NCBI RefSeq assembly: GCF_000478275.1
Contig: NZ_ASJB01000033.1
Span: forward strand, 1-36,488
DNA: 36,488 nt
Direction of reading: 5' to 3'
Origin: Amycolatopsis orientalis DSM 40040 = KCTC 9412
Lineage (GTDB): Bacteria; Actinomycetota; Actinomycetes; Mycobacteriales; Pseudonocardiaceae
The position numbers and the translations under genes were made by a program. Of the stretch, positions 18,352-25,725 are shown piece by piece. The notes below the pieces were generated by a model. That model saw nothing but the letters and a program-made list of their open reading frames with translations. It was not told the DNA's origin and did not search any database. How positions within the stretch are numbered: the stretch's first letter is position 1; every line of letters starts with the position of its first letter.

Positions 18352-18413
18352 CCCTCAATAACCGTCATTCACTTAGGTACCTACTCGTGGCCTGCGGCTT
18401 TGCTCGCGGTGAA

Positions 18414-18468
18414 GTACATGATGGTCCCCTTCCTTGCGTCAGGCGCAAGGAAGGGGGCCTTCATGTAC
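18414..18468. repeat. Imperfect hairpin, GTACATGA...TCATGTAC outer arms
   Basis: The arms (18414-18439 with 18443-18468) pair apart from two or three mismatches. The inner part is CCCCTTCCTTGCG with its complement. It belongs to the AAGG/CCTT hairpin group also seen at 34-80, 18479-18525 and 28771-28849. Confidence 0.7.
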
Positions 18469-18478
18469 TGGGGAAGGT

Positions 18479-18525
18479 GTGAAGGTCGAGTTTCCTCGGC
18501 TGAGCCGTGGGAAGGGGGCCTTCAC
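18479..18525. repeat. Imperfect hairpin, GTGAAGG...CCTTCAC arms
   Basis: GTGAAGG (18479-18485) pairs with CCTTCAC (18519-18525), and TTTCC and CGGC inside pair with GCCG and GGGAA. The outer arms are identical to those of the hairpin at 34-80. A further small inverted repeat, GTGTCAC/GTGACAC, follows at 18547-18568. Confidence 0.65.
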
Positions 18526-18593
18526 GCGCTACCGCTGTGACTGGTGGTGTCACTGAGCCTGGTGACACTGGTCCGAGCCGGGTGAGGGGAAAT

Positions 18594-18616
18594 TTGAGGG
18601 ACTCTGGGTCCCTCAA
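18594..18616. repeat. Small perfect hairpin TTGAGGGAC/GTCCCTCAA
   Basis: Nine-base arms 18594-18602 and 18608-18616 around a five-base loop, followed by AAGGAGTCCTTCAC. It is one of at least six inverted repeats packed into the 685 bp between aroE and the next gene. No protein gene is credible in this stretch. Confidence 0.6.
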
Positions 18617-18645
18617 GGAGTCCTTCACGGCCAGCTGTCGTGCCA

Positions 18646-18707
18646 GGTCCGGCCTCGTGAGTGGTAATGACGGTTCTAACCGTCATTACCACTCACGAGG
18701 CCGGACC
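18646..18707. repeat. Extended 62-bp perfect palindrome
   Basis: The 46-bp core (18654-18699, centre CT) is flanked by a further eight pairs on each side, so arms 18646-18675 and 18678-18707 match at all 30 positions. This is the longest copy. The extra bases (GGTCCGGC) are not shared with other copies, suggesting that pairing itself has been extended or preserved. Confidence 0.9.
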
Positions 18708-18739
18708 GGCCCCAGACTGAAGGGGTTTCCGGTGAACGC

Positions 18740-18766
18740 CTGACAAGATCGCCCGGGTTCGATAAT
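18740..18766 (+). promoter_or_regulatory. Candidate promoter of the GrpB-methyltransferase gene
   Basis: CTGACA (18740-18745) and GATAAT (18761-18766) each differ by one base from TTGACA and TATAAT, but the 15-bp spacer is short. The implied start lies about 30 bp before ATG 18802, which has AAGGAACAAGGGG in front. Confidence 0.4.
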
Positions 18767-18801
18767 CTGGCCGACTGCCTTGAGGAAGGAACAAGGGGTC
18801 A

Positions 18802-20061
18802 ATGCCTAAACCCGATCGTGACGACTACACCGAAGAAGACATCGACAACTCGTGGGTCGGTCAGGCTCCGGTACTGAATTCCACCGTCACCCTGGCCGAA
18901 TACGACCCGGAGTGGCCCGAGCTGTTCGACCGGGAAGCGAAGCGCATCAGGGGGATCCTGGGGGAGCGCGCGCTCGTGCTGGAGCACGTCGGCTCCACAT
19001 CGATACCGGGACTCTGCGCGAAACCGATCATCGACATCATGCTCATCGTCCCCGACTCGGACGACGAGGACGCCTACGTGCCGCAGCTGGAGGCGGAGGG
19101 CTACAACCTCGTCATCCGCGAGCCGGACTGGGAGAAGCACCGCTGCTTCAAGGGCCCGGACACGAACATCAACCTGCACGTCTACTCGCCCGACAACGGC
19201 CAGACCGAGCGGTACCGGCTCTTCCGCGACCGGCTGATCGCCCACGAGGACGAGCGGAAGCTCTACGAGGCCAAGAAACGCGAACTGGCCGCGCGCACCT
19301 GGAAGTACATCCAGCAGTACGCCGACGCCAAGACCGAGGTGATCGACGAGATCATCGAACGGGCGCGTGCCGCCCAGTACGACGGCTTCGCCCGGCTCTA
19401 CGCCGCGCATGCCGAAACCAGCAGCACCAACGCCCGGTACGACCGCCCCGCCATCGTCGAACTGGCGGGCGAGGTGGTGGGCAAGCGAGTACTCGACGTC
19501 GGCTGCGCGGCGGGTCACCTCAGCGCGCTGCTCGCGGCGAAGGGCGCGGACGTGCTCGGCGTCGATGCCAGCGCCGCCATGGTCGCCGTCGCCAGGGAGA
19601 AGTTCGGGGACGTCGCGAAGTTCGAGACGGCGGACGTGTCGCGGCCGCTGACGTTCGTCGAGGACGGCTCCGTCGACGTCATCACCGCGTCCCTGGTGCT
19701 GCACTACCTGAAGGAATGGGGTCCGGCGCTGGCCGAGTTCCGCCGGGTGCTGAAGCCAGGCGGGATCCTGGTGTTCTCGGTGCACCATCCCGGCGAGGAC
19801 TGGCGCTGGTTCGGCAAGGAGAACTACTTCCAGCTCGAACTGCTCGACGACGAGTTCCCGCTGGGGGAGTACAAGCAGAAGGTCCAGTTCTACCGGCGGC
19901 CGCTGAGCTGGACGTTCGGCGCGGTGCGGGACGCCGGGTTCGCCGTCGACAGGCTGGTCGAGCCGATGCCGGAGGAGTCGGTCGCCGAATCCGACCCGCG
20001 CTGGTACGCGAACCTGCGGACCAAACCGCGGTTCCTGTACTTCCGGACGGTTCGCGAGTGA
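18802..20061 (+). CDS. GrpB-family nucleotidyltransferase-like domain fused to a SAM-dependent methyltransferase
   Basis: 419-aa soluble protein of two parts. Residues about 26-190 are a GrpB/UPF0157 domain, related to nucleotidyltransferases, with HVGSTSIPGLCAKPIIDIML (62-81) holding the GS motif and an acidic pair-like Asp78. Residues about 195-419 are a class I methyltransferase: motif I VLDVGCAAGH (230-239), GVDAS (253-257), and FRRVLKPGGILVFSVHHPG after the core. GrpB proteins are commonly stand-alone, so the fusion is notable. The frame is continuous and the linker smooth, so it is not a frameshift artefact of two genes. Substrate unknown; a nucleotide, a nucleotide-sugar or an RNA-linked product is conceivable. 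The gene stands alone, with a candidate promoter at 18740-18766 and a palindromic terminator at 20068-20120 after it. Confidence 0.9.
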   Translation: MPKPDRDDYTEEDIDNSWVGQAPVLNSTVTLAEYDPEWPELFDREAKRIRGILGERALVLEHVGSTSIPGLCAKPIIDIMLIVPDSDDEDAYVPQLEAEGYNLVIREPDWEKHRCFKGPDTNINLHVYSPDNGQTERYRLFRDRLIAHEDERKLYEAKKRELAARTWKYIQQYADAKTEVIDEIIERARAAQYDGFARLYAAHAETSSTNARYDRPAIVELAGEVVGKRVLDVGCAAGHLSALLAAKGADVLGVDASAAMVAVAREKFGDVAKFETADVSRPLTFVEDGSVDVITASLVLHYLKEWGPALAEFRRVLKPGGILVFSVHHPGEDWRWFGKENYFQLELLDDEFPLGEYKQKVQFYRRPLSWTFGAVRDAGFAVDRLVEPMPEESVAESDPRWYANLRTKPRFLYFRTVRE

Positions 20062-20067
20062 GCCGCT

Positions 20068-20120
20068 GAACGCGTTCAGTCCTCTGGATGCGTCATGCAT
20101 CCAGAGGACTGAACGCGTTC
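20068..20120. terminator. Perfect 24-bp-arm palindrome between convergent genes
   Basis: Arms 20068-20091 and 20097-20120 pair at every position around a five-base loop. It begins 7 bp after the methyltransferase stop and touches the TetR stop at 20121, so it is well placed as a bidirectional terminator. Its outer part contains TGAACGCGTTCA, the core of the operators at 21242-21289. Confidence 0.8.
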
Positions 20121-20789
20121 TCAAGCGGCGTCGTCGCGTTTGGACAGGTCCCGGATCAGCGACACGATCTCCCGGCTGACCGGCCGCAGCACGCGCAGCC
20201 GCGAAAGCCCCACCAGCCGCGCGATCAGCGGGACGGTCCGCTCCACCAGCAGCCGGCTGCGTTTCTGGCCCGCGGACCGGTCGTGGACCCAGAACAGCAC
20301 GACACCCATCTGGTACAGCCACAGCAGATCGGGCAGATCGTCGCGCAGGTCCGGGTCGAGTTTGGCGTCGGAGCCGTCGATGACGTCGCGCATCAGCCCG
20401 ATGGAGGCGTCCCGCGCGGGCGTCGACTCTTCGCTGAACGGGCTCAGCGGCGAGTCCGGGTCGGCGGCGTTGACGAAGAACTGGGTGCCGAAGCGGTGGT
20501 ACGGCTCGGCGACGTCGAGCCAGGTGAGCAGGACCGTCTTGAGTCGTGCGCTGAAGTCCCGCTCACCTTCGATCGCCTGGCCTGCCGTCAGGAGGTGCAC
20601 CTTGGCGATCTCGTCGTAGAAGCCCTGGATCAGCTGATCCTTCGAGGCGAAGTAGTAATACGCGTTCCCGACCGACACCCCGGCCTCGGCGGCGATGGCC
20701 CGCATGGTCGTGCGGTCGTAGCCGTTCTCGGCGAACAGCCGCAACGCGGTCGCCACGATCAGCGACTTGGTTTCCTCACTCTTCGCCAC
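20121..20789 (-). CDS. TetR-family transcriptional repressor
   Basis: 222 aa. The N-terminal helix-turn-helix (about 8-55) has SLIVATALRLFAENGYDRTT, then IAAEAGVSVGNAYYYFASKD, the standard TetR DNA-binding pattern. The C-terminal ligand domain (about 60-215) is helical and not specific enough to name an inducer. The gene lies 17 bp downstream of a small membrane protein gene on the same strand, and two TTGAACGNGTTCAA operators stand in front of that pair. The arrangement indicates autoregulation of a two-gene operon. ATG 20789 is the natural start. Confidence 0.93.
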   Translation of the reverse strand: MAKSEETKSLIVATALRLFAENGYDRTTMRAIAAEAGVSVGNAYYYFASKDQLIQGFYDEIAKVHLLTAGQAIEGERDFSARLKTVLLTWLDVAEPYHRFGTQFFVNAADPDSPLSPFSEESTPARDASIGLMRDVIDGSDAKLDPDLRDDLPDLLWLYQMGVVLFWVHDRSAGQKRSRLLVERTVPLIARLVGLSRLRVLRPVSREIVSLIRDLSKRDDAA

Positions 20790-20806
20790 GCGTGCACGTT
20801 ATCCGG

Positions 20807-21229
20807 TCAGGGCGCGGGATGCGGAGCGGGCGCCGGGTAGCCGGGGTAGGGCGGCGGCGTCGGCGCGGGCCGCTCGGCGCCGTGGTGGAGATGGCGGCGC
20901 CGGATGCCGTTGAACACCAGCACGTTCCCGACGTGCATCACGCCGAGGACGAGCGCCACGGTGCCGACCTTCACCGACAGCATCTCGAAGACGTCGCGCG
21001 CGTCGAGGACGGTGTCGGTGCTGGTCAGGAACAGGGTCACGAAGCCGAGGCTGACCAGGTAGAAGCCGACGACGAGCAGCTGGTTCACCGAATGGGCGAG
21101 CGCCTGCTTGTCCTGGAAGACGTCCTCCAGGAACGTCTTGCCGTGCCGGCTCAGCGTTCGGGCGACCAGCACGGTCAGTGGGACGGTGATGGCCAGATAG
21201 AGCGCGTAGGCCACGACGACGGGTTGCAT
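20807..21229 (-). CDS. Small integral membrane protein controlled by the adjacent TetR
   Basis: 140 aa with three likely membrane helices: about 4-22 (VVVAYALYLAITVPLTVLV), 47-69 (VNQLLVVGFYLVSLGFVTLF) and 85-108 (VGTVALVLGVMHVGNVLVF). The tail is Pro-rich (PAPTPPPYPGYPAPAPHPAP). I do not recognise the family. ATG 21229 has a strong AAAAGGAGGT ribosome site. An upstream in-frame ATG would read through an operator and is rejected. It is probably the main target of the TetR repressor encoded just downstream; a role in membrane stress or export is possible but not shown. Confidence 0.82.
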   Translation of the reverse strand: MQPVVVAYALYLAITVPLTVLVARTLSRHGKTFLEDVFQDKQALAHSVNQLLVVGFYLVSLGFVTLFLTSTDTVLDARDVFEMLSVKVGTVALVLGVMHVGNVLVFNGIRRRHLHHGAERPAPTPPPYPGYPAPAPHPAP

Positions 21230-21241
21230 GGGGACCTCCTT

Positions 21242-21255
21242 TTGAACGTGTTCAA
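21242..21255. promoter_or_regulatory. TetR operator 1 (TTGAACGTGTTCAA)
   Basis: A near-perfect 14-bp palindrome (the central GT breaks symmetry) 13 bp before the start of the membrane protein-tetR operon. It would overlap the ribosome site or early transcript. Confidence 0.7.
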
Positions 21256-21275
21256 GAAGAACCGTAGCCGATGTT

Positions 21276-21289
21276 TTGAACGCGTTCAA
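21276..21289. promoter_or_regulatory. TetR operator 2 (TTGAACGCGTTCAA)
   Basis: A perfect 14-bp palindrome centred 34 bp from operator 1, in the intergenic region shared with the divergent endonuclease-family gene. TTGAACG-type palindromes are familiar TetR sites in actinobacteria. Paired sites suggest cooperative or two-promoter control. Confidence 0.75.
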
Positions 21290-21368
21290 GAGGTGCTGTT
21301 CATCTGAAGCTCACCCGGACGGCCGGGCCGGGTGCGTAAGGTCGCACCGAACTCTGGGAGGTAAGACC

Positions 21369-22568
21369 GTGAAACGCATCGCCGCCGTGCTCGCCTCGGG
21401 CGCCTTGCTGGCCGGGACGCTGCCGTCCGCCACCCCGGCGGAAGCCGCCGCCGGGCAGAACGTCCGCTTCGCGACGTTCAACGCTTCGCTCAACCGCGGT
21501 GCCGCGGGACAACTGGTGACCGACCTGTCGCAGCCGGGCAACGCCCAGGCGAACGAGGTCGCCGAGGTGATCCAGCGCAACCGGCCGGACGTGCTGCTGA
21601 TCAACGAATTCGACTACGTGCCGGACAACCGCGCCGCGGACCTGTTCCGCGAGAACTACCTCGAGCGCGGTCAGAACGGCGCCGCCCCGATCGACTACCC
21701 GTACGCCTTCACCGCGCCGTCGAACACCGGCGTCGCGACCGGGTTCGACCTCGACCGCAACGGCCAGGTCGGCGGCGGCAACGACGCGCACGGCTTCGGC
21801 CTCTTCGAGGGCCAGTACGGCATGCTCGTGCTGTCGAAGTACCCGATCGACACCAAGAACGCGCGGACCTTCCAGAAGTTCCTCTGGAAGGACATGCCGG
21901 GCGCGCTGCTCCCGGACGACCCGGCGACCCCGGCGCCGCACGACTGGTACTCGCCGCGGATCCTCGACGTCCTGCGCCTCTCGTCGAAGTCCCACTGGGA
22001 CGTCCCGATCCGCGTCGGCCGCTCCACCGTCCACTTCCTCGCCGCGCACCCGACGCCGCCCACCTTCGACGGCCCCGAAGACCGCAACGGCACGCGCAAC
22101 AACGACGAGATCCGGTTCTGGGCGGACTACGTGACCCCGGGCAAGGGCCGCTACATCTACGACGACCGGGGCCGCCGCGGCGGGCTCGGCGCGCACGAGC
22201 GGTTCGTCATCGCCGGGGACCACAACTCCGACCCGCTCGACGGCGACAGCGTCCCCGGCGCGATCTCGCGCCTGCTGAACGCCCCACGCGTCATCGAGAC
22301 GCGGCCGGGCAGCGAAGGCGCGGTGCGCGCGGCCCAGGACCAGGCAGGCGCCAACATCGGCCAGAAGGGCGACCCCTTCTTCGACACCGGCGACTTCAAC
22401 GACAACGCGCCGGGGAACCTGCGGATCGACTACGTCCTGCCGTCGCAGGGCCTGTTCCCGTGGCACGCCGAGGTGTTCTGGCCACTGCCGGATTCACCGC
22501 TGGCGCGGCTCAACGACGCCTCGGACCACCACCTGGTGCGGGTCGACGTGTTCGTCCCCCGCCGGTAG
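21369..22568 (+). CDS. Secreted endonuclease/exonuclease/phosphatase family protein
   Basis: 399 aa with a clear signal peptide (VKRIAAVLASGALLAGTLPS, cleavage near AEA-AAG). The mature part follows the DNase I-like fold: RFATFNASLNRG at the start, RPDVLLINEFDY with the metal Glu, FVIAGDHNSDPLDGDS with the catalytic Asp and Asn, RIDYVLP, and SDHHLVRVDV at the end with the final His. Substrate could be DNA, phosphoester or lipid headgroup; many such secreted actinobacterial proteins serve phosphate scavenging. GTG 21369 has a GGGAGGTAAG ribosome site. It is divergent from the TetR operon and shares its operator region, so co-regulation is possible. Confidence 0.9.
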   Translation: MKRIAAVLASGALLAGTLPSATPAEAAAGQNVRFATFNASLNRGAAGQLVTDLSQPGNAQANEVAEVIQRNRPDVLLINEFDYVPDNRAADLFRENYLERGQNGAAPIDYPYAFTAPSNTGVATGFDLDRNGQVGGGNDAHGFGLFEGQYGMLVLSKYPIDTKNARTFQKFLWKDMPGALLPDDPATPAPHDWYSPRILDVLRLSSKSHWDVPIRVGRSTVHFLAAHPTPPTFDGPEDRNGTRNNDEIRFWADYVTPGKGRYIYDDRGRRGGLGAHERFVIAGDHNSDPLDGDSVPGAISRLLNAPRVIETRPGSEGAVRAAQDQAGANIGQKGDPFFDTGDFNDNAPGNLRIDYVLPSQGLFPWHAEVFWPLPDSPLARLNDASDHHLVRVDVFVPRR

Positions 22569-22571
22569 TGC

Positions 22572-23201
22572 TCAGCGGGCGCCGAGCAGCGCCGCGCCCG
22601 GCCCGGTCAAGGTGGCCAGCCCGGCGCTCCGGCCGCTCACGGACAGGAGCAGGTCGACGAGCGGGCCCCGTACTTCCCCGGGGCCCGTTCCGCCGGCCCA
22701 GTCGGCGTCGGTGGCGATCAGCCGGAGGCCCTCGCAGCGCTTCTTCGCGCCCCAGAACGGGCTGACGAGCAGGTGCTCCAGTGCCGCGATGGCGGGTTTC
22801 TCCGGCATCGGCCGCGCGATACCGAGCGGGCGGGCGACGTCCTGGCCGTGGATGAGCACGTCGGCGAGCGGGTCGATCGGTTTGGCGCCGGGTGAGCGGC
22901 GGGCCGATCCGGCGTCCTCGCGGATCTGGGCGACGAGTTCGGCGGAGGAGAACCGGGCGCCGTAGGCGATGGCCTGGCCGGTGTTCATCCGGTCCCAGTT
23001 CCCCTTGGCCTTCACGATGCCGACGAGGGTGTCGCGCAGCCGGTTCCTGGTGCTCTGCGCCAGATGCGCGGCCATCGCGTGGACCGTCCACTCCGGACAC
23101 AGTGTCTTCGTGGACCAGTCCTTGTCCTCGAGCCCCTCCAGCAGGTCGGCGAAGCTCAGCCGCTCCGCCTCGGTCCAGGCCAGGATCCCGCCCTCGTGCA
23201 T
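22572..23201 (-). CDS. Maleylpyruvate isomerase family / mycothiol-dependent-type enzyme
   Basis: 209 aa of the DinB-like mycothiol-dependent enzyme family. The N-terminal helical domain has LEDKDWSTKTLCPEWTVHAM followed by AAHLAQSTRNRL, including the conserved His of the predicted metal site. HGQDVARPLG (about 116-125) supplies the typical second His segment. The C-terminal part ends with LSVSGRSAGLATLTGPGAAL. These proteins use mycothiol and metal for conjugation or isomerisation; the substrate is unknown. It ends 3 bp from the stop of the convergent endonuclease-family gene and begins 19 bp after the NIPSNAP gene, with which it may be cotranscribed. Confidence 0.85.
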   Translation of the reverse strand: MHEGGILAWTEAERLSFADLLEGLEDKDWSTKTLCPEWTVHAMAAHLAQSTRNRLRDTLVGIVKAKGNWDRMNTGQAIAYGARFSSAELVAQIREDAGSARRSPGAKPIDPLADVLIHGQDVARPLGIARPMPEKPAIAALEHLLVSPFWGAKKRCEGLRLIATDADWAGGTGPGEVRGPLVDLLLSVSGRSAGLATLTGPGAALLGAR

Positions 23202-23220
23202 CCCGCTCCTCGTCTTCGGC

Positions 23221-23556
23221 TCACCGTCGTCCGAGCGCCTTGACCGCCTCTTCGGAGGTCTCCACGACGATCGTGTGGTAGCTCTCGATCCGCGAGACGA
23301 TCGCCTCGCGCGGGCCCGTCAGCCAGGCCTCACTGCCATAGAACTCGCGTTCTTGCCGTTCGTGTTCTTCGAGAGAGCCGAATGCGCGGATCAGGTAGGC
23401 CTCTTCGTGCCCGTCCTCGGCGACCAGCGACGTTCCGAAGTCGACGACCCGCAGCCCCGCGCGCTCCAGCAGGGGAATGGACTCTTCGCGCATCACGCGG
23501 AGGAACTCCGCGCTCGTCCCCGGCTTCAACCGGTAGGTGCGGATTTCCAGGATCAC
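23221..23556 (-). CDS. NIPSNAP family protein
   Basis: 111-aa alpha-beta barrel protein of the NIPSNAP type: VILEIRTYRLKPGTSAEFLR at the start, then GHEEAYLIRAFGSLEEHERQ, and an ending with EAIVSRIESYHTIVV. Function unknown in bacteria. The start is GTG 23556, because GGGGAGG sits at good distance and the family begins with the ILEIRTY strand; ATG 23574 would add six residues. It is divergent from the hydroxyacid dehydrogenase with 48 bp between them. Confidence 0.85.
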   Translation of the reverse strand: MILEIRTYRLKPGTSAEFLRVMREESIPLLERAGLRVVDFGTSLVAEDGHEEAYLIRAFGSLEEHERQEREFYGSEAWLTGPREAIVSRIESYHTIVVETSEEAVKALGRR

Positions 23557-23604
23557 GGTGGCCTCCCCAGGCATGGCTTCGCCGCCGACTCTAGCCTGGA
23601 GTCC

Positions 23605-24546
23605 ATGAAGATCGCGATTCTCGACGACTACCAGGAAGTGGCGCTCGGATTCGGGGACTGGGCCTCCCTCGGCGCCGAGATCGAGGTGTTCACGAAGCCG
23701 TTCGCGGATCCCGCGGACGTGGTGGCCCGCCTCCGTGACTTCGACGTCGTGGTCGCGATGCGCGAGCGCACCCGCTTCCCCGCCGAGGTCCTCGATCGCC
23801 TGCCCGCGCTCAAGCTGCTGGTGAGCACCGGCCACCGCAACGCCGCGATCGACGTCGCCGCCGCCCGCCGCAACGGCGTGGTCGTCTCCTCCACCGGCTA
23901 CATCGCTGCCCCGGCGGCCGAGCACACCTGGGCGCTGATCCTCGCCGCGGCGAGGAACATCCCGGTGGAGTCGCGGAACATGCGCGAGGGCGGCTGGCAG
24001 ACCACGGTCGGCACGATCCTGCACGGCAAGACCCTGGGGCTGCTCGGGCTCGGCAGGCTCGGCGCGGGCGCGGCGAGGATCGGCAAGGCGTTCGGCATGG
24101 AGACCATCGCCTGGAGCCAGAACCTGACCCAGGACAAGGCCGATCCCCACGGCGTGACGGCGGTGTCCAAGGAGGAACTGTTCGCCCGTGCGGACGTGCT
24201 GTCGGTCCACCTGGTGCTCAGCGACCGCACCCGCGGCCTCGTCGGCGCGCCCGAACTCGCCGCCATGAAACCGACGGCGATGCTCGTCAACACCTCGCGC
24301 GGTCCGATCGTGGACGAAGCCGCGCTGGTGGACTCCTTGCGCCGCAAGGAGATCGCCGTCGCCGCACTGGATGTCTACGACGTCGAGCCGCTGCCGTCGG
24401 ACCATCCACTGCGGACACTGGACAACGTCGTGCTCACGCCGCATATCGGCTACGTCACCCGCGAGGCGTACGAGATCTTCTACCGCGACGCGGTCGAGGA
24501 CATCGCGGCGTTCCAGGCGGGTAGTCCGGTCCGCGTCATGGAGTGA
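23605..24546 (+). CDS. D-2-hydroxyacid dehydrogenase family protein
   Basis: 313-aa NAD-dependent oxidoreductase. The N-terminal substrate domain (MKIAILDDYQEVALGFGDW) is followed by the Rossmann domain with GLLGLGRLGAGAARI (about 144-158). Catalytic residues are visible in NTSRGPIVDE (Arg), in the DVYDVEPLP segment (Glu) and in LTPHIGYVT (His). It resembles phosphoglycerate dehydrogenase-like proteins of actinobacteria that lack the regulatory ACT domain. Substrate not determined. The last 11 bp overlap tail-to-tail with the serine hydrolase gene, so the two transcripts are antisense there. Confidence 0.92.
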   Translation: MKIAILDDYQEVALGFGDWASLGAEIEVFTKPFADPADVVARLRDFDVVVAMRERTRFPAEVLDRLPALKLLVSTGHRNAAIDVAAARRNGVVVSSTGYIAAPAAEHTWALILAAARNIPVESRNMREGGWQTTVGTILHGKTLGLLGLGRLGAGAARIGKAFGMETIAWSQNLTQDKADPHGVTAVSKEELFARADVLSVHLVLSDRTRGLVGAPELAAMKPTAMLVNTSRGPIVDEAALVDSLRRKEIAVAALDVYDVEPLPSDHPLRTLDNVVLTPHIGYVTREAYEIFYRDAVEDIAAFQAGSPVRVME

Positions 24547-25360
24547 GCTTGCCCAGTTCGGCGAGGACGGCGTCGGTGTAGGGCGGCCACACCTCGGCCG
24601 CCCACGGGCCGAACGCGCGGTCGGTGAGCGCGACGCAGGCGGCGCCGGCGTCGGGATCGACCCACAGGAAGGTGCCGGACTGCCCGAAGTGACCGAAGGT
24701 CCGCGGCGAACTCGACGAACCGGTCCAATGTGGACTCTTGTGGTCGCGGATCTCGAAGCCGAGGCCCCAGTCGTTCGGCTTCTGGTGGCCGAAGCCGGGC
24801 AGGACACCGGAAAGTCCAGGGAAGACCACGGAAGTCGCCTCCCGCACCGTTTCGGCGGCGATCAGCTTCGGTGCCTGCAGTTCGGCGGCGAACGCCATCA
24901 GGTCGTCCACAGTGGACTCCGCACCCGAGGCGGGGGAGCCGGTCAGCCGGGTCGCCTTCATGCCCAGCGGCTGGAAAAGCGCCTCCGCCTGGTAATCGGC
25001 GAAGGGGATGCCGGAATGCTCGGTGAGCGCGTCGGCGAGCTGCTCGAACCCGGCGTTGGAGTACAGGCGCCGGTTGCCGGGTGCGGCCATCGCCTTGTGC
25101 TCGTTGAAGGCCAGGCCCGAGGTGTGCGCCAGCAGATGCCGGATCGTGGAACCCTCCGGGCCGGCGGGGGTGTCGAGTTCGACGACACCCTCTTCGATGG
25201 CGATCAGCGCCGCGTAGGCCGTCAACGGCTTGGTCACCGACGCCAGCCGGTACACCTTCGTCGTGTCGCCGTGCGTGCCCAGCACGTCACCGGCGGCGGT
25301 CACCACGGCCGTGGCGGCGTTGTCCACCGGCCACTGTTCGATCTCGCGCACGCTCTCCAT
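24536..25360 (-). CDS. Serine hydrolase, beta-lactamase class C / DD-peptidase-like
   Basis: 274 aa without a visible signal peptide, so probably cytoplasmic. The catalytic Ser and Lys are in LASVTKPL (SxxK), the second motif is YSN in RRLYSNAGF, and the third is near HFGQSGT. HLLAHTSGL is the usual loop. These proteins hydrolyse esters or amides; true beta-lactamase activity is not implied. ATG 25360 is chosen; an in-frame GTG at 25366 adds two residues. It stands after the HPr gene on the same strand but is separated from it by a strong hairpin. Confidence 0.88.
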   Translation of the reverse strand: MESVREIEQWPVDNAATAVVTAAGDVLGTHGDTTKVYRLASVTKPLTAYAALIAIEEGVVELDTPAGPEGSTIRHLLAHTSGLAFNEHKAMAAPGNRRLYSNAGFEQLADALTEHSGIPFADYQAEALFQPLGMKATRLTGSPASGAESTVDDLMAFAAELQAPKLIAAETVREATSVVFPGLSGVLPGFGHQKPNDWGLGFEIRDHKSPHWTGSSSSPRTFGHFGQSGTFLWVDPDAGAACVALTDRAFGPWAAEVWPPYTDAVLAELGKLTP

Positions 25361-25372
25361 GCCCACACCCTA

Positions 25373-25407
25373 CGAAGCCCGGGCCGGTCGGGGCGGCCCG
25401 GGCTTCG
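25373..25407 (-). terminator. Hairpin terminator downstream of the HPr gene
   Basis: CGAAGCCCGGGCC (25373-25385) pairs perfectly with GGCCCGGGCTTCG (25395-25407) around a nine-base loop. It lies just after the HPr stop in the direction of transcription and probably ends the dasR-EIIC-HPr operon. Confidence 0.75.
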
Positions 25408-25419
25408 CAGGGGAGGGGA

Positions 25420-25686
25420 TCAGGCGTCGAGGTCGGTCGCCACCAGCTCGGCGATGGCGTCGACGGCCGCCTCGGCACCTTCACCCTCGGCACTGATGAT
25501 GACCTCGTCGCCGTAGCCGGCGGCGAGCGTCATCAGGTTCAGCACACTGCCGGCCGCGACCGGGTCGCCGCCCGCCTTGGCGATGTTCACCGCGACGGGC
25601 TGCGCCGCGGCCGCCTTGGCGACCGTCGCCGCGGGCCTGGCGTGCAGGCCCACCTTGCTGGCCACGGTGACGCGTTTCTCCGGCAT
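25420..25686 (-). CDS. ptsH: PTS phosphocarrier protein HPr
   Basis: 88-aa general PTS phosphocarrier that passes phosphate from Enzyme I to EIIA. VGLHARPAA contains the phosphorylated His15. The segment around Ser47 (AAGSVLNLMTLAAGYGDEV) corresponds to the regulatory serine region, though whether HPr kinase acts in this group is doubtful. Length is standard. It follows the EIIC gene by 39 bp on the same strand, so it lies in the dasR-EIIC-HPr operon. No Enzyme I gene is in the window; it must be elsewhere. Confidence 0.95.
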   Translation of the reverse strand: MPEKRVTVASKVGLHARPAATVAKAAAAQPVAVNIAKAGGDPVAAGSVLNLMTLAAGYGDEVIISAEGEGAEAAVDAIAELVATDLDA

Positions 25687-25725
25687 GTTCTTTCCCTTTC
25701 GTGCCTTTGTTCTTCTGTGCTGAAA

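Larger units (their letters stand above)
18146..18369. repeat. 46-bp palindrome split by element B
   Basis: The left arm (18146-18167) is intact apart from one T-to-C change and is followed by CTA at 18168-18170. The right arm resumes as AACCGTCATT at 18360-18369, preceded by TA, then decays. The two halves are separated by element B. The arrangement fits insertion at the central TA with TA duplicated. Confidence 0.7.

Noticed and set aside
18117..18801. A CRISPR array or small RNA cluster in the repeat-rich stretch
   Set aside because: The repeats are foldback units of different sequence and spacing, not direct repeats with regular spacers. No tRNA- or rRNA-like pattern was seen.
24536..24546. 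Overlap of the dehydrogenase and serine hydrolase 3' ends as a sign of a sequencing error
   Set aside because: Both C-termini look complete, and short tail-to-tail overlaps are common in compact genomes.
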